From NCBI RefSeq assembly GCF_001544875.2, contig NZ_FCOA02000003.1, positions 1-64,000 of the forward strand: a stretch of 64,000 nucleotides of DNA, read 5' to 3'. Below the pieces are notes generated by a model that saw only the letters and a program-made list of their open reading frames with translations, did no database searches and was not told where the DNA came from. This document shows positions 31,135 through 40,364 of the stretch, piece after piece. Position numbers and translations under genes: made by a program. How positions within the stretch are numbered: position 1 is the stretch's first letter; every line of letters begins with the position of its first letter. The DNA is from Caballeronia hypogeia. GTDB taxonomy: Bacteria; Pseudomonadota; Gammaproteobacteria; Burkholderiales; Burkholderiaceae.

Positions 31135-32721
31135 TCAAGCGCCGCGCGTCGTGCCCGCGTAGCGGATGAATTCGGCGGCCGTGAGCGGCGCGGAGAACAG
31201 CCAGCCTTGCCCGAACTGCGCGCCGCGCGCGTGCAGATACGCGGCCTGCTCCTCGCGCTCGATGCCCTCGGCGATCACCTGGACGTCGAGCGTCGCCGCC
31301 ATGTCGATGATATGCGAGGCCACGCTGCTCGACGCCGCGTCCTGCCCGATCGTGTCGATGAACGACTTGTCGATCTTCAGCCCGTCGATCTGAAAGTTCT
31401 GCAGATGCGACAGACTCGAATAGCCCGTGCCGAAATCGTCGAGATAGACGGCGTGGCCCGCGCGACGGAACGCGCTGATGACCTCCTTGGCGGCGTCGGC
31501 GTCGAGAAAGCTGCGCTCGGTCGCCTCGATGCGGATCTGCGCCGGGCGCACACCCTGCCGCGCGAGCGCGGGCCCGAGCACGTCGAGAAAGCGGTGCGTC
31601 GTCAGATCGGGAGCGGACAGGTTCACGGACACGTAGTAATCGCCGTAGCGCCTGAGGAAATCGCCGAGTTCCAGAAGCACGGTGTCGAGCACCTGATCGG
31701 TGATCGCCTGGATCAGTCCGCGATGCTCCGCGAGCGGAATGAAATGATCGGGCCGCACGATACGGTCGTGATATTTCCAGCGCACCAGCGCTTCGGCGCC
31801 GATGCATCGGCGCGTGTCGAGGTCGACGATCGGCTGATACGCGACGATGAACTGATGCCGGCGCACGGCGTCGCTCAACTGGCCGCGCGGCGACAGTCTG
31901 CGCACGATGAAGAACGCCGCCCAGCCCGCGAACAGCAGTCCCGCCGCGACGCCGCCGAGCAGCCATCCCCACGGCAGCGCGCGCAAGCGTTGCCGCACGG
32001 TCTGATGGGGCGCGCTCACGACGACCGCGAGCGGCATCGACACGGAGCGGCGCACCACGTACGGCGAGCAGTCGCGCACAGGCGGCGCGGTGCGGTAGAC
32101 GGCGAGGACGGCGGCGGCGTCGGTGGCGGGCGAGGTCGCGATCACGCGGCTCACGTCGGTGTTGATGACGGTGACGGCGCTCGCGGGATCGCTCTCGGCG
32201 TCGGTGGCGTCCACATACAACGCGGGGTCGGCTGCGACATAGAAGCCGTCGCGGCCCATGACGAGCGAGAGCTTGCCGCCCGGCAGACGCGCAAGCCCGT
32301 ACCAGGCCATGACGCCATCGTGCGAGCGCCAGTCGGGCGTGGGCAGCGTGAGGCCGTCGAGCGGGCCGGCGGAGACCGCGCCCAGCAGCGACGAACATTG
32401 CCAGCGGCCGTCGCTGTCGTAGGCGCCTGCGTCGCGCACCTGTTCGTGCGTCAGCGCAATGCGCCGCAACGCGCGCAGATACGGCGGCGAGCAGGGCGCC
32501 GCTTCCACCTTGCCGATTTCCCCGAGCGCGCCCGACAGGCGCCGCGTGACATCTTCGGCGCGCACGAGCGCGGCATCGGCTACGGTATTGAGGCGTTCGG
32601 TCTCGTCATGGAGCTGGTTGCGCTGCGCGAACAAAAAGCCGATCCCCGCCGGCGCCAGCGCAGCAATCACCACGATGACGATCAGAAGCGCCGCCAGCGC
32701 CCCACGTTGGTATTTGTTCAT
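31135..32721 (-). CDS. CSS-EAL membrane cyclic-di-GMP phosphodiesterase
   Basis: A 528-residue inner-membrane protein: TM1 (about 8-30), a periplasmic CSS domain (about 31-235, with the CSPPYLRALRRI segment and a QCSS motif), TM2 (about 250-270) and a C-terminal EAL domain (about 275-520). Catalytic features are present: GAEALVRW, VNLSAPDL, EATERSFLD, DDFGTGYSS, LKIDKSFI and AEGIE. It should hydrolyse c-di-GMP. In the family the CSS cysteines form a disulfide that keeps the enzyme off until periplasmic redox changes. Confidence 0.9.
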   Translation of the reverse strand: MNKYQRGALAALLIVIVVIAALAPAGIGFLFAQRNQLHDETERLNTVADAALVRAEDVTRRLSGALGEIGKVEAAPCSPPYLRALRRIALTHEQVRDAGAYDSDGRWQCSSLLGAVSAGPLDGLTLPTPDWRSHDGVMAWYGLARLPGGKLSLVMGRDGFYVAADPALYVDATDAESDPASAVTVINTDVSRVIATSPATDAAAVLAVYRTAPPVRDCSPYVVRRSVSMPLAVVVSAPHQTVRQRLRALPWGWLLGGVAAGLLFAGWAAFFIVRRLSPRGQLSDAVRRHQFIVAYQPIVDLDTRRCIGAEALVRWKYHDRIVRPDHFIPLAEHRGLIQAITDQVLDTVLLELGDFLRRYGDYYVSVNLSAPDLTTHRFLDVLGPALARQGVRPAQIRIEATERSFLDADAAKEVISAFRRAGHAVYLDDFGTGYSSLSHLQNFQIDGLKIDKSFIDTIGQDAASSSVASHIIDMAATLDVQVIAEGIEREEQAAYLHARGAQFGQGWLFSAPLTAAEFIRYAGTTRGA

Positions 32722-33025
32722 TGCGTGTTATGGTCCGCGGCGCGAGGCAGGCTGCTCGCGCGCGCGGTTTTTCTTGCTCCGTGCTTCATGCTGCATGCCC
32801 TGCCCGGCGCCCTCGGCCGGCGCCCTCGGCCGGCGCTTTTTTACGGCCTTTTTGCAGGTTCGGACAAACGACTTAGTGTAGGGGGCGCGCATTGCCCGAT
32901 TCAACGATTTCTTTGACCGAAAACATTGCCTTTTGGTGGTCTTCCGCACGGCCGGCTGGCGGTTTTTTTGCCGGGGGCGCGGCGTGCGAGAATCGGCGCT
33001 CCGCAAAGTGCAATTTCCGCCGACC
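32722..33025. other. Intergenic region with short GC repeats
   Basis: A 304-bp gap between the divergent EAL and GNAT genes. It contains a 13-bp direct repeat (cggcgccctcggc, from about 32799 and 32812) that leads into cggcgc and a T run at 32837-32842, resembling a terminator on the plus strand although no plus-strand gene precedes it. Runs of A/T near 32930-32960 may hold promoters. No gene is supported. Confidence 0.4.
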
Positions 33026-33565
33026 ATGACTTCATCGAACCTGAATCGCCCGATCGTGCGCGACGCCGCTCCCGGCGACTTCGACGCCATCGCGCGCATC
33101 TATGCGCATTACGTCGAAAACGCGCTCGCGACCTTCGAGGAAATCGCGCCGAGTGTCTCCGAACTGCGCGCACGGCACGCGGCGATCGCGGCGCAGGGAC
33201 TGCCCTACCTCGTGGCCGAAGTCGACGGCGCGGTGGCGGGCTACACCTATGCATCGACTTACAGGCCGCGCTCGGCTTACCGCCATACGATCGAGGATTC
33301 GGTCTATGTCGCCGATGGCTTCGGTGGACGCGGCATCGGCGCAGCGCTCTTGACGGCGCTCATCGACCGATGCGAACGCGGCCCGTGGCGGCAGATGATC
33401 GCGGTGATCGGCAACAGCGGCAACGCGGGATCGATCGCGCTGCATGCGCGGCTCGGCTTCGAGCATGTGGGCGTGCTGCGCGACGTCGGTTTCAAGCATG
33501 GCCGCTGGGTCGACTCCGTGCTGATGCAGCGCGCGCTCGGCGCGGCTTGCGACATCACGGCGTGA
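33026..33565 (+). CDS. GNAT acetyltransferase, phosphinothricin acetyltransferase-like
   Basis: A 179-residue GNAT protein. It shows ATFEEIAPS near the N-terminus, the YRPRSAYRHTIEDSVYV strand-loop and the acetyl-CoA P-loop GGRGIGAALLTALI, the order seen in the Pat/Bar and methionine-sulfoximine acetyltransferase group. The physiological substrate is probably an amino-acid analogue, but that is family inference. The ATG at 33026 is chosen over a frame opening at 32933 because it matches the usual N-terminus. Confidence 0.85.
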   Translation: MTSSNLNRPIVRDAAPGDFDAIARIYAHYVENALATFEEIAPSVSELRARHAAIAAQGLPYLVAEVDGAVAGYTYASTYRPRSAYRHTIEDSVYVADGFGGRGIGAALLTALIDRCERGPWRQMIAVIGNSGNAGSIALHARLGFEHVGVLRDVGFKHGRWVDSVLMQRALGAACDITA

Positions 33566-33619
33566 CCGCATCCGCTTAACGGCTAAGATTCGACATTTGC
33601 CTCTCGCACGACCCAAGCC

Positions 33620-34213
33620 TTGCCGACTTATACCCTCGCCTCTCCCGTCAGCGCCGAAATCGACATCCGCAAGAGCCGGTTCATCGCGTGGGCGCTACCC
33701 GTCGCCGATCGCGATGAAGCCATGCGCGAGCTGGAGCGCCTGCGCGCCGAGCATCCGGGCGCCACCCACGTGTGCTGGGCGCTGCTCGCGGGCGGCCAGT
33801 CCGGCATGTCCGACGACGGCGAGCCGTCCGGCACCGCCGGGCGCCCGATTCTCGAAGTGCTGCGGCATCACGAAGTCGACGGGGTGCTGGCGGCGGTCGC
33901 GCGCTACTACGGCGGCATCAAGCTGGGCGCGGGCGGACTCGTGCGCGCCTATACCGACGCGATCGCGAGCGCGATGCAACTGGCCGAGCGCGTCGAGCGC
34001 ATCGAACAGGGGCTGATCGGCGTCGAGGTCGATTACGCCGACGAGGCGCGCGTGCGCCGCTGGATCGAGCAGCACGAGTGCGAACTCGTGCAGAGCGAAT
34101 ACGGCATGACGGTGCGGCTCGTCGTGCGGATGGCCGCCGGCGCACGCGACGCAGCGGCCGCCGAGTTGCGCGATCTCACGAACGGTCGCGCGCGCGTCGA
34201 GGTGCGGACGTGA
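33620..34213 (+). CDS. IMPACT/YigZ family protein
   Basis: A 197-residue protein with the UPF0029 N-terminal domain ([54 protein letters not shown]) and the small C-terminal DUF1949 domain. The eukaryotic relative IMPACT regulates translation through Gcn1; the bacterial role is unclear. Start is TTG at 33620 with no clear ribosome site. The stop overlaps the ferredoxin gene (GTGA). Confidence 0.87.
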   Translation: MPTYTLASPVSAEIDIRKSRFIAWALPVADRDEAMRELERLRAEHPGATHVCWALLAGGQSGMSDDGEPSGTAGRPILEVLRHHEVDGVLAAVARYYGGIKLGAGGLVRAYTDAIASAMQLAERVERIEQGLIGVEVDYADEARVRRWIEQHECELVQSEYGMTVRLVVRMAAGARDAAAAELRDLTNGRARVEVRT

Positions 34214-34545
34214 CCAACGAGACGCGCGCGTTCGCGATGGTCATCGAACCCGGCGGGCATTTCGTCGCCGTGCGCGAAGGCGCGAGCCTGCTCGAAGCCG
34301 CGTTGCAGGCGGGGTTGTCGCTGCCGCGCTCGTGCCGCAACGGCACCTGCCGTGCGTGCATGTGCCGGCTCGTCGATGGCGAGATCGACTATCGCATCGA
34401 ATGGCCAGGGCTCACAGCCGAGGAAAAGGCCGAAGGCTGGATTTTGCCGTGCGTGGCGCTGGCGCTATCGGACGTGACCATCGAGCAGCCGGAAGCGCGC
34501 GAGGCCGAGCCTGCGCCGCGCCCCACGCGATCGCGCGGCTTCTGA
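34210..34545 (+). CDS. [2Fe-2S] ferredoxin
   Basis: A 111-residue plant-type ferredoxin. The cluster ligands are in CRNGTCRAC (C-x4-C-x2-C) and the distal Cys in ILPCVA, as in the stand-alone or reductase-linked ferredoxins. A Pro/Arg-rich tail follows. The GTG at 34210 overlaps the upstream stop; an in-frame ATG at 34237 would remove nine residues. Its redox partner is not encoded nearby. Confidence 0.87.
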   Translation: MTNETRAFAMVIEPGGHFVAVREGASLLEAALQAGLSLPRSCRNGTCRACMCRLVDGEIDYRIEWPGLTAEEKAEGWILPCVALALSDVTIEQPEAREAEPAPRPTRSRGF

Positions 34546-34709
34546 TCGCGGGTATTCCGGGATTGTCGTCTCGATTCAACGACCTACGATTTGATTCCCG
34601 GGTCCGCATACGCACGCTTTCGTACAAAGAGGGTGCAGAGCGGCTCTCAAAAAGTGTACAATTGCGTTTTGCCCTAAATTCTGGCAGGGCCAGATCAACC
34701 GAGATTTCA

Positions 34710-34922
34710 ATGACTAAAGTACTGTTGAAAGAGAACGAGCCTTTCGACGTCGCCATGCGTCGTTTTCGCCGTACCGTCGAACGCACGGGCCTGATTCAAG
34801 AACTCAAGTCGCGCATGGCTTATGAAAAGCCGACCACCGAGCGCAAGCGCAAGAAAGCTGCTGCTGTTGCTCGCCTGCGCAAGCAGATTCGTCGCGCGCA
34901 ATTGCCGAAGAAGTTTTATTGA
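34710..34922 (+). CDS. rpsU: 30S ribosomal protein S21
   Basis: The 70-residue S21 with its full conserved pattern: [35 protein letters not shown] and the terminal LPKKFY. It helps mRNA binding on the 30S platform. ATG at 34710, with GAG about 7 nt upstream. The usual downstream dnaG/gatB neighbours are not here; the gene stands alone. Confidence 0.96.
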   Translation: MTKVLLKENEPFDVAMRRFRRTVERTGLIQELKSRMAYEKPTTERKRKKAAAVARLRKQIRRAQLPKKFY

Positions 34923-35077
34923 TCGATCGCCGGGCCCTGCCCGCGTCGGTTTGAGTCGTTTCGGCATCGCAACCTGAATCCGATCGGGTCGCGGTTTCAC
35001 GCGGAAGTCGCGTGAAAGCTCGCGGATTCGCGCATATTCGAATGCGCCCCGCCCGGTGATGGCTGGCAAGATCGCAC

Positions 35078-35114
35078 AAAGCCTGCATGAGTGAACGCTC
35101 ATGCAGGCTTTTCG
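35078..35114. terminator. Strong terminator downstream of rpsU
   Basis: A perfect 14-bp stem AAAGCCTGCATGAG / CTCATGCAGGCTTT with loop tgaacg ends in TTTT on the plus strand and in AAA/T on the other side, so it may be bidirectional. It is 155 bp after the rpsU stop. Confidence 0.85.
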
Positions 35115-35227
35115 TGCTTGGAGAGATGAATCGGACTGGATATTTTCGCCGCACATTATCCTCGCATTACAGTTTCGGGAATTCGGACGAGAGCGATGAA
35201 CGGAAAAGAAGAACCGCGAGCAGAAAA

Positions 35228-35260
35228 GCAAAAAGCCCGGATATACCGGGCTTTTTGCTT
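35228..35260. terminator. Terminator of the initiator tRNA gene
   Basis: Stem gcaaaaagcccgg / ccgggctttttgc around atata is self-complementary and T-rich on both strands. It lies 7 bp beyond the CCA end of the minus-strand tRNA. Confidence 0.88.
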
Positions 35261-35267
35261 GAAAACT

Positions 35268-35344
<77 letters not shown>

Positions 35345-35357
35345 TCTGAAGAATTCA

Positions 35358-35387
35358 ATTATAGATCGGACTATATCCCGGCGTCAA
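35358..35387 (-). promoter_or_regulatory. Sigma-70 promoter of the initiator tRNA
   Basis: On the minus strand TTGACG (35387-35382) and TATAAT (35363-35358) are separated by 18 bp, placing transcription start about 6 nt before the tRNA. The -35 hexamer overlaps the stop codon of the upstream POT gene (35384-35386). Confidence 0.8.
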
Positions 35388-36928
35388 ACATTCTTTGCAG
35401 TAAATGTCGTGGCCGCCGGCATCCGCTCCGTCACGACGGGTTTGCTCGCCTCCGCCACCGCACGCTGGTGTGCCCGCGACAGTTTCCCGAGCAGCGGCAG
35501 CAACACCACGGCGACGGCCGCACCGCCAGCCGCGAGCCAGCCAAGCCCGAAGAACAGTTGCGTGTACAGCGGCAGCGACTGCACCGGGTCGAGATTGCCG
35601 GCCGGCATGCGCGCGAAATTGGCGACGACGCTGCCGAGATACTGCGAGACGCCCGTGGCCACGAAATACGCGCCCATCATGAAACCGCTCATGCGGGCGG
35701 GCACATAGCGCGCGATCATCGCGAGGCCGAGTCCGGACACGAGCAGCTCGCCAAGCGAATACAGGCCGTAACCCGCCACCATGAACCACGACGACACGCG
35801 CCCGTCCACCGCATAACGGCCGCTCAGTCCGAACACGAAGAAGCCGATCGCCACCACGACGAATCCCAGCGCGTATTTCCCCGCCACCGGGATATCGCGT
35901 CCGCGTCGCGCCTGTCGCGTGTAGAGCATCGCGAGCAACGGGCTCAGCAGCATGATCCAGATCGGATTGAGCGCCTGGAACTGCGCCGCGCTCCACGTGA
36001 ACAACGTGGCGCCGCCGATCGAGAACGAAGGATCCACGTTGCGCAGCGCGAACAGCGTGAGGGAGGTCGACATCTGCTGGTAGAACACGAAGAACAGAAT
36101 GACCTGCAGCGTGAGGATCAGCGCGGCCAGAAGACCGGCGCGTTCGCTGCGATCGCACTTCGTGAGCATGTAGCCGAAGATCGCGAGAATCGCCACGCCC
36201 GCCGCGTAGACGCACGCCACGGCCACCGTCTTGTGCTGGAGGATGAAGACCGTCGCCGCCGCCAGCGCCACACTGCCCGCCGCAACCGCGAACGCGAGAT
36301 TCCAGCGGATCGGCGCATCGTCCGGCGCCGATCCGATATGCGCGAGCGTGCGGCGCATCAGCGCGAAGTTGATCAGCCCGAGCACCATGCCGCCACAACA
36401 CACGGCGAACGCGGCGTGCCACCCCCAGTGATCCTTGATCCACGGCGTCGCCAGCATCGAGATCGTGGAGCCGATGTTCACGGCCATGTAGTAGATCGTG
36501 AAGGCGCTGTCGATGCGCGCGTCGTCGCCCTCGTAGATGCGCCGCACGAGATTCGCCGCGTTCGACTTGAACAGCCCGTTGCCGACGACGATCACGCCGA
36601 GCGATGCATACATGAAGCCGAGCGTGTCGACCGGCAGCGCGAGCATCAGATAGCCGAACGCGAGCACCACCGCGCCTGCGGTCATGGTGCGGCGCGCGCC
36701 GAGCACCTTGTCGCCGATCCAGCCGCCGATCGACGGCGCCGAGAATACGAGCGCCGTGAACGCGCCCCAGGTGAGATTGGCGTGGTCGTCGGCGAAACCG
36801 ATCTGGTCGACCATGAACAGCACCAGCAGCGCGGCCATGCCGTAATAGCCAAACCGCTCCCACATTTCGATCAGAAAGACGGTTGTGAACGAGCGCGTCT
36901 GCGAGTGGCCGGACGATTGAGTAAGCAT
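35384..36928 (-). CDS. POT-family proton-dependent oligopeptide transporter
   Basis: A 514-residue, 12-14-helix MFS carrier. The PTR/POT signatures are clear: the proton-coupling ExxER motif in EMWERFGYYG (about residue 22) and the FTIYYMAVNIGS signature. It should import di- and tripeptides with protons. Start is ATG at 36928 after AAGGACCTTC (AAGGA about 10 nt upstream). The initiator tRNA lies directly downstream on the same strand, with its promoter inside this gene's stop region. Confidence 0.92.
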   Translation of the reverse strand: MLTQSSGHSQTRSFTTVFLIEMWERFGYYGMAALLVLFMVDQIGFADDHANLTWGAFTALVFSAPSIGGWIGDKVLGARRTMTAGAVVLAFGYLMLALPVDTLGFMYASLGVIVVGNGLFKSNAANLVRRIYEGDDARIDSAFTIYYMAVNIGSTISMLATPWIKDHWGWHAAFAVCCGGMVLGLINFALMRRTLAHIGSAPDDAPIRWNLAFAVAAGSVALAAATVFILQHKTVAVACVYAAGVAILAIFGYMLTKCDRSERAGLLAALILTLQVILFFVFYQQMSTSLTLFALRNVDPSFSIGGATLFTWSAAQFQALNPIWIMLLSPLLAMLYTRQARRGRDIPVAGKYALGFVVVAIGFFVFGLSGRYAVDGRVSSWFMVAGYGLYSLGELLVSGLGLAMIARYVPARMSGFMMGAYFVATGVSQYLGSVVANFARMPAGNLDPVQSLPLYTQLFFGLGWLAAGGAAVAVVLLPLLGKLSRAHQRAVAEASKPVVTERMPAATTFTAKNV

Positions 36929-37483
36929 CGGAGAAGGTCCTTCAAACAGCGAAACGGTAATCGGCGATTTTCATCTCGCCGATGAAACTCACGGGCGAAA
37001 TAAACGCGACGCGGATTTCTCGGCGCGTATTCATCGGCAAATTTGTCGGATACGTGCGCGGACGATTATTCGCGAGCAAACCGATGATTATCGCAGATCG
37101 GAGACGCGCATCCGCCCAGGCATGCCGGAGGGAATGAAGAAGCGTTGGGAAAACAGCGCGGAGCAGACGCGCGACGCAATGTCGCCGGGCGTGCGGAGAA
37201 TTGAGCTTTCATCGACCTTCCGTTTTCCGCGTTTCGCCGGGCGTGCGTAACGCGCCTGCGATCGTTGCGGACTTCGATACGCACATCGGGATCGCCAATG
37301 CGCGTGACAGTTGATTTAAGCGAATCGCAAGGTTTTTGAGATTCGCGGGTAGCGCATTTTGTTGTTATTTGTATTCGGGGTCACTCGGGAATAGCCCTAA
37401 GGACTTAATACGCCGTTATTCGTCATGACGTAATGTGATAATCCGCGCGATTAATTCGCTTTCAACGTCGCGCCGTTACCGTT
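36929..37483. other. AT-richer intergenic region, no gene seen
   Basis: A 555-bp stretch between two minus-strand genes, visibly richer in A/T than its surroundings (for example tgttgttatttgta near 37361). It should hold the POT promoter near 36930-37000. The longest frame (37066-37284, minus) is Arg/Ser-rich, lacks a ribosome site and is rejected. I see no tRNA, hairpin array or mobile element. Confidence 0.4.
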
Positions 37484-38116
37484 TCAATTCGCGGGGCGGC
37501 GCACGAAAGCCAGCATGACGCCAAAGCCGATCATCAAGGCTCCGCTGACGCGATTGAACCAGGTAAAACCGCGCGCGCCGCGCGAAAGCGAGCCGAGCCG
37601 CGCGCCCAGCGCGGCGTAAATGACGATCGCCACGAGTTCGAGCAGCAGAAAGGTCGCGCCGAGAATGGCGAAGCTCGTCGCATAGGCGTCCCGGTCGACG
37701 AATTGCGGAAAAAAGGCGGTGAACACGAGAATCGCCTTCGGATTGCCGGCCGCAACCCAGAACTCCTGCTTGGTGAGCCGCGCGAGACTGACGGGCCCGC
37801 GCAGCGCGCCCTCTTCCTTCACGACGAGCGATGGCCCGGAGCGGATCAGCTTTACTCCGATCCAGACGAGATACGCGGCGCCCGCCAGCTTGATGACCGT
37901 GAACAGCGTCTGCGACGCGAGCAGCAACGCGCCGAGCCCAAGGCCCGCAATGGCGATCATGATCGCGAACGCGACGATCCTGCCCAAGGAAGCCAGCACC
38001 GACGCGCGCACGCCGTCGCGCGCGCCGTTCGAAAGAGACAGCACGTTGTTCGGTCCGAACGCCATGTTGATGGCGAAGCACGCAGGAAGGAAAAGCGAGA
38101 AGGTCTGGAGCGACAT
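37484..38116 (-). CDS. LysE/RhtB-family amino-acid exporter
   Basis: A 210-residue, six-helix inner-membrane protein. The family N-terminal block is visible as FGPNNVLSLSNGARDGVRAS (residues 20-39), followed by AGAAYLVWIGVKLIRSG and FWVAAGNPKAILVF. It probably exports an amino acid or related small molecule, but which one is unknown. ATG at 38116 follows GCAGGTGTCC. It ends a minus-strand pair with the porin upstream (92-bp gap). Confidence 0.87.
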   Translation of the reverse strand: MSLQTFSLFLPACFAINMAFGPNNVLSLSNGARDGVRASVLASLGRIVAFAIMIAIAGLGLGALLLASQTLFTVIKLAGAAYLVWIGVKLIRSGPSLVVKEEGALRGPVSLARLTKQEFWVAAGNPKAILVFTAFFPQFVDRDAYATSFAILGATFLLLELVAIVIYAALGARLGSLSRGARGFTWFNRVSGALMIGFGVMLAFVRRPAN

Positions 38117-38208
38117 GGGACACCTGCGAGGCGGGCTACGATCAGACCGTCAAAGTTAGCACGTGCGCGGCGTCCCAAGAAGTATCCAAAACCGTATCGG
38201 ACGATGGC

Positions 38209-39372
38209 TCAGAAGCGATGCCGGATGCCGGTGCTCAACATCAGCTGGTTGCGTCCGCTCGATGGATCGTTGGTGTTGATCACCGCGGGCGCGCCCGACG
38301 AAGCGCGCTGATAGATCGATTCCAGATAGACATCGGTGCGCTTGGAGAGCAGATAGTCGACCTGCAGCGCGCCTTCATGCCAGTGCGCGCCGCCGCCGTT
38401 GGTGTAGACGTACATGCCCGATAGCTGAATGGCCGGCGTCAGCTTGTAGATGCCGTTGATTTCGTAGTTGTTGAGCGCGAGCGACGGCATCAGCTCGCCG
38501 GTATCGGCATCCGAGACGCCGGTGTTGATCGCCCGCGAGAACGCGCCGCTCAAGGTGAATTCGCCGATCTCGTAGCTCATGCCGACGCCGAACGTGTCCT
38601 GCTTCTGCACGTTCGCGTTGAACACCGTGTTGCCGGGACCCGGCAGCACGAGCGCATCGTAGGCGCCGCTGGTCGTGTTGCCGCGTCCGTTGTTGTGCAG
38701 ATATGCCGCGCCCGCGTTGAAGGAGCCGAGCGAATAGTTCGCGCCGACGCTGTACGCGCGGTTGTTCGAGAACGCGCCTGCCTGATTGGAGAACGCGTAT
38801 AGGCCGCCGAAGCTGAAGCCGCCATAGTTTCCGCTCGTGTACTTGATCGAGTTCGAGGCAAGAAACGAGTTGTTGGCGTTGTCGTTGTCGAGCAAGTGCG
38901 CGAACGCGGTGCCGCCGGCGTTGCCGGTCAGCGTGAAAGTCTGAAAGTAGTCATGGATCGAATCGTACTGCCGGCCGAGCGTGATCGTGCCGAGCGTCTC
39001 GGTGCCGATGCCGACGTACATCGGATGATCGTTGAGCCCCTCTCCCGTCGCGACCGACAAACCGCGTTCGAGCCGGAAGATCGCCCGCGCGCCGCCGCCC
39101 AGATCTTCGGTGCCCTGCAAGCCCCAGTAGCTGCCATCGATCGTGCCGCTCGTCAGGCGATATTGAGAATGCCCGCCGACGTTGTTGACATACGCGACGC
39201 CCGTGTCGAGTTCGCCATAGAGCTGCACCGAGCTTTGCGCCCAGGCCGTCGCGGGCAGGCCGACGAGCGCCACGCATGCCATGCAGAACGATAGCGGACG
39301 CGCTGCCGGCGCGCTGGCCAATGCGGTTTCGGAGACCGATGCGGTGCGGACGGATTTCGGGCGACGCGGCAT
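38209..39372 (-). CDS. Trimeric outer-membrane porin (Burkholderia/Bordetella type)
   Basis: A 387-residue general porin. A long N-terminal signal (about 46 residues, ending ATAWAQ) precedes SSVQLYGELDTGVAYVNN, the first beta strand of this family. ITLGRQYDSIHDYF, the acidic PSLALNNYEI region and the closing aromatic residue (GIRHRF) are typical of OmpC-like beta-barrels. The signal is longer than usual by roughly 20 residues, so translation may start further in. AGGAGAGG precedes the ATG at 39372. Confidence 0.9.
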   Translation of the reverse strand: MPRRPKSVRTASVSETALASAPAARPLSFCMACVALVGLPATAWAQSSVQLYGELDTGVAYVNNVGGHSQYRLTSGTIDGSYWGLQGTEDLGGGARAIFRLERGLSVATGEGLNDHPMYVGIGTETLGTITLGRQYDSIHDYFQTFTLTGNAGGTAFAHLLDNDNANNSFLASNSIKYTSGNYGGFSFGGLYAFSNQAGAFSNNRAYSVGANYSLGSFNAGAAYLHNNGRGNTTSGAYDALVLPGPGNTVFNANVQKQDTFGVGMSYEIGEFTLSGAFSRAINTGVSDADTGELMPSLALNNYEINGIYKLTPAIQLSGMYVYTNGGGAHWHEGALQVDYLLSKRTDVYLESIYQRASSGAPAVINTNDPSSGRNQLMLSTGIRHRF

Positions 39373-39595
39373 GAAGGCCTCTCCTGTTGTTATTCGACTT
39401 GGGCAAGATTGTCAGTTTTGCGAACGCGCTTGTCAGTCGAAAATACGCACACGCGCGCTTCTGTGTCCTGGAACCAACGAACGACCGTTTTTCATTTGCG
39501 CTCATCTTGCCGGAGCCGCGCGTTTGAGCGTAGCCGACGCGCCGCCGGCCTTGCCGCTAAAATCGAGACGACTTCAGCCACCCCGATTCGATCCC

Positions 39596-40348
39596 ATGTC
39601 AGACAACATTCGCGCCATCGTGACCGGCCATACACGCGGGCTCGGCGCCGCGCTCGCGACGAGCCTGCTCGACCACGGCGCCGAAGTGCTCGCGATCTCG
39701 CGCCAGCGCAACGCCAGTCTCGTGGCGCGCCATCCGAACCTGCAACAAGTGGAACTCGATCTCGCCGATCTGCCCGGCCTCGGCGAATGGCTGTCCGGCG
39801 ACACGCTGACGCGCTTCATCGGCGGCGCGCGGCGCGTCATGCTCATCAACAACGCGGGCGTGCTCGCGCCGGTGGGCTCGCTGGCGGATCAGGAACCGGG
39901 AGCCATCGCGCGCGCGGTCAGCGTCAATGTCGCCGCGCCGCTGATGCTGTCGGCCGCCGTCGCCGTCGCCGTCGCCGCCGCCGGTGCGAACGCGACGGAT
40001 ACGCGCATCGTCCATATTTCGAGCGGCGCGGCGCGCAACGCGTATCCCGGATGGAGTCTCTACTGTGCGACCAAGGCTGCGCTCGATCAGCACGCCCGCG
40101 CGGTCGCGCTCGACGGCAATCGCGGATTGCGCATCTGCAGCATTGCACCGGGCGTAGTGGACACCGACATGCAGGCGGAGATTCGCGGTATCGAACTCGA
40201 GCGCTTTCCGCTACGCGAGCGCTTCGACGCGCTCAAGCGCGACGGACAGCTCGCCACGCCCGAGGAATCGGCGCGCAAGGTGATCGATCATCTGCTGAGC
40301 GATAGGTTCGGCGAGGCGCCGACCGCCGACGTCCGCGAACTGGGCTGA
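39596..40348 (+). CDS. Short-chain dehydrogenase/reductase
   Basis: A 250-residue SDR: nucleotide loop TGHTRGLG (residues 10-17), NNAG motif, SSGAARNA with the catalytic Ser, and YCATK (Tyr/Lys). The product is about the classic SDR size. A run of alternating Ala-Val (AAVAVAVAAAGANA) sits between the cofactor and catalytic halves. Substrate unknown; sepiapterin-reductase-like SDRs show a similar layout. Divergent from the porin gene. Confidence 0.87.
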   Translation: MSDNIRAIVTGHTRGLGAALATSLLDHGAEVLAISRQRNASLVARHPNLQQVELDLADLPGLGEWLSGDTLTRFIGGARRVMLINNAGVLAPVGSLADQEPGAIARAVSVNVAAPLMLSAAVAVAVAAAGANATDTRIVHISSGAARNAYPGWSLYCATKAALDQHARAVALDGNRGLRICSIAPGVVDTDMQAEIRGIELERFPLRERFDALKRDGQLATPEESARKVIDHLLSDRFGEAPTADVRELG

Positions 40349-40364
40349 CTGCCGAATCGCGCGT

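Larger units (their letters stand above)
34923..35267. other. Intergenic region holding two terminators
   Basis: A 345-bp gap between rpsU and the initiator tRNA. It carries one strong hairpin at 35078-35114 and a second at 35228-35260. A smaller inverted repeat (ttcacgcgg / cgcgtgaa) lies near 35005-35023. No coding frame with a ribosome site was found. Confidence 0.5.

Noticed and set aside
37066..37284. Possible 72-residue gene on the minus strand in the AT-rich gap
   Set aside because: No ribosome site, no recognisable features, and very Arg/Ser-rich.
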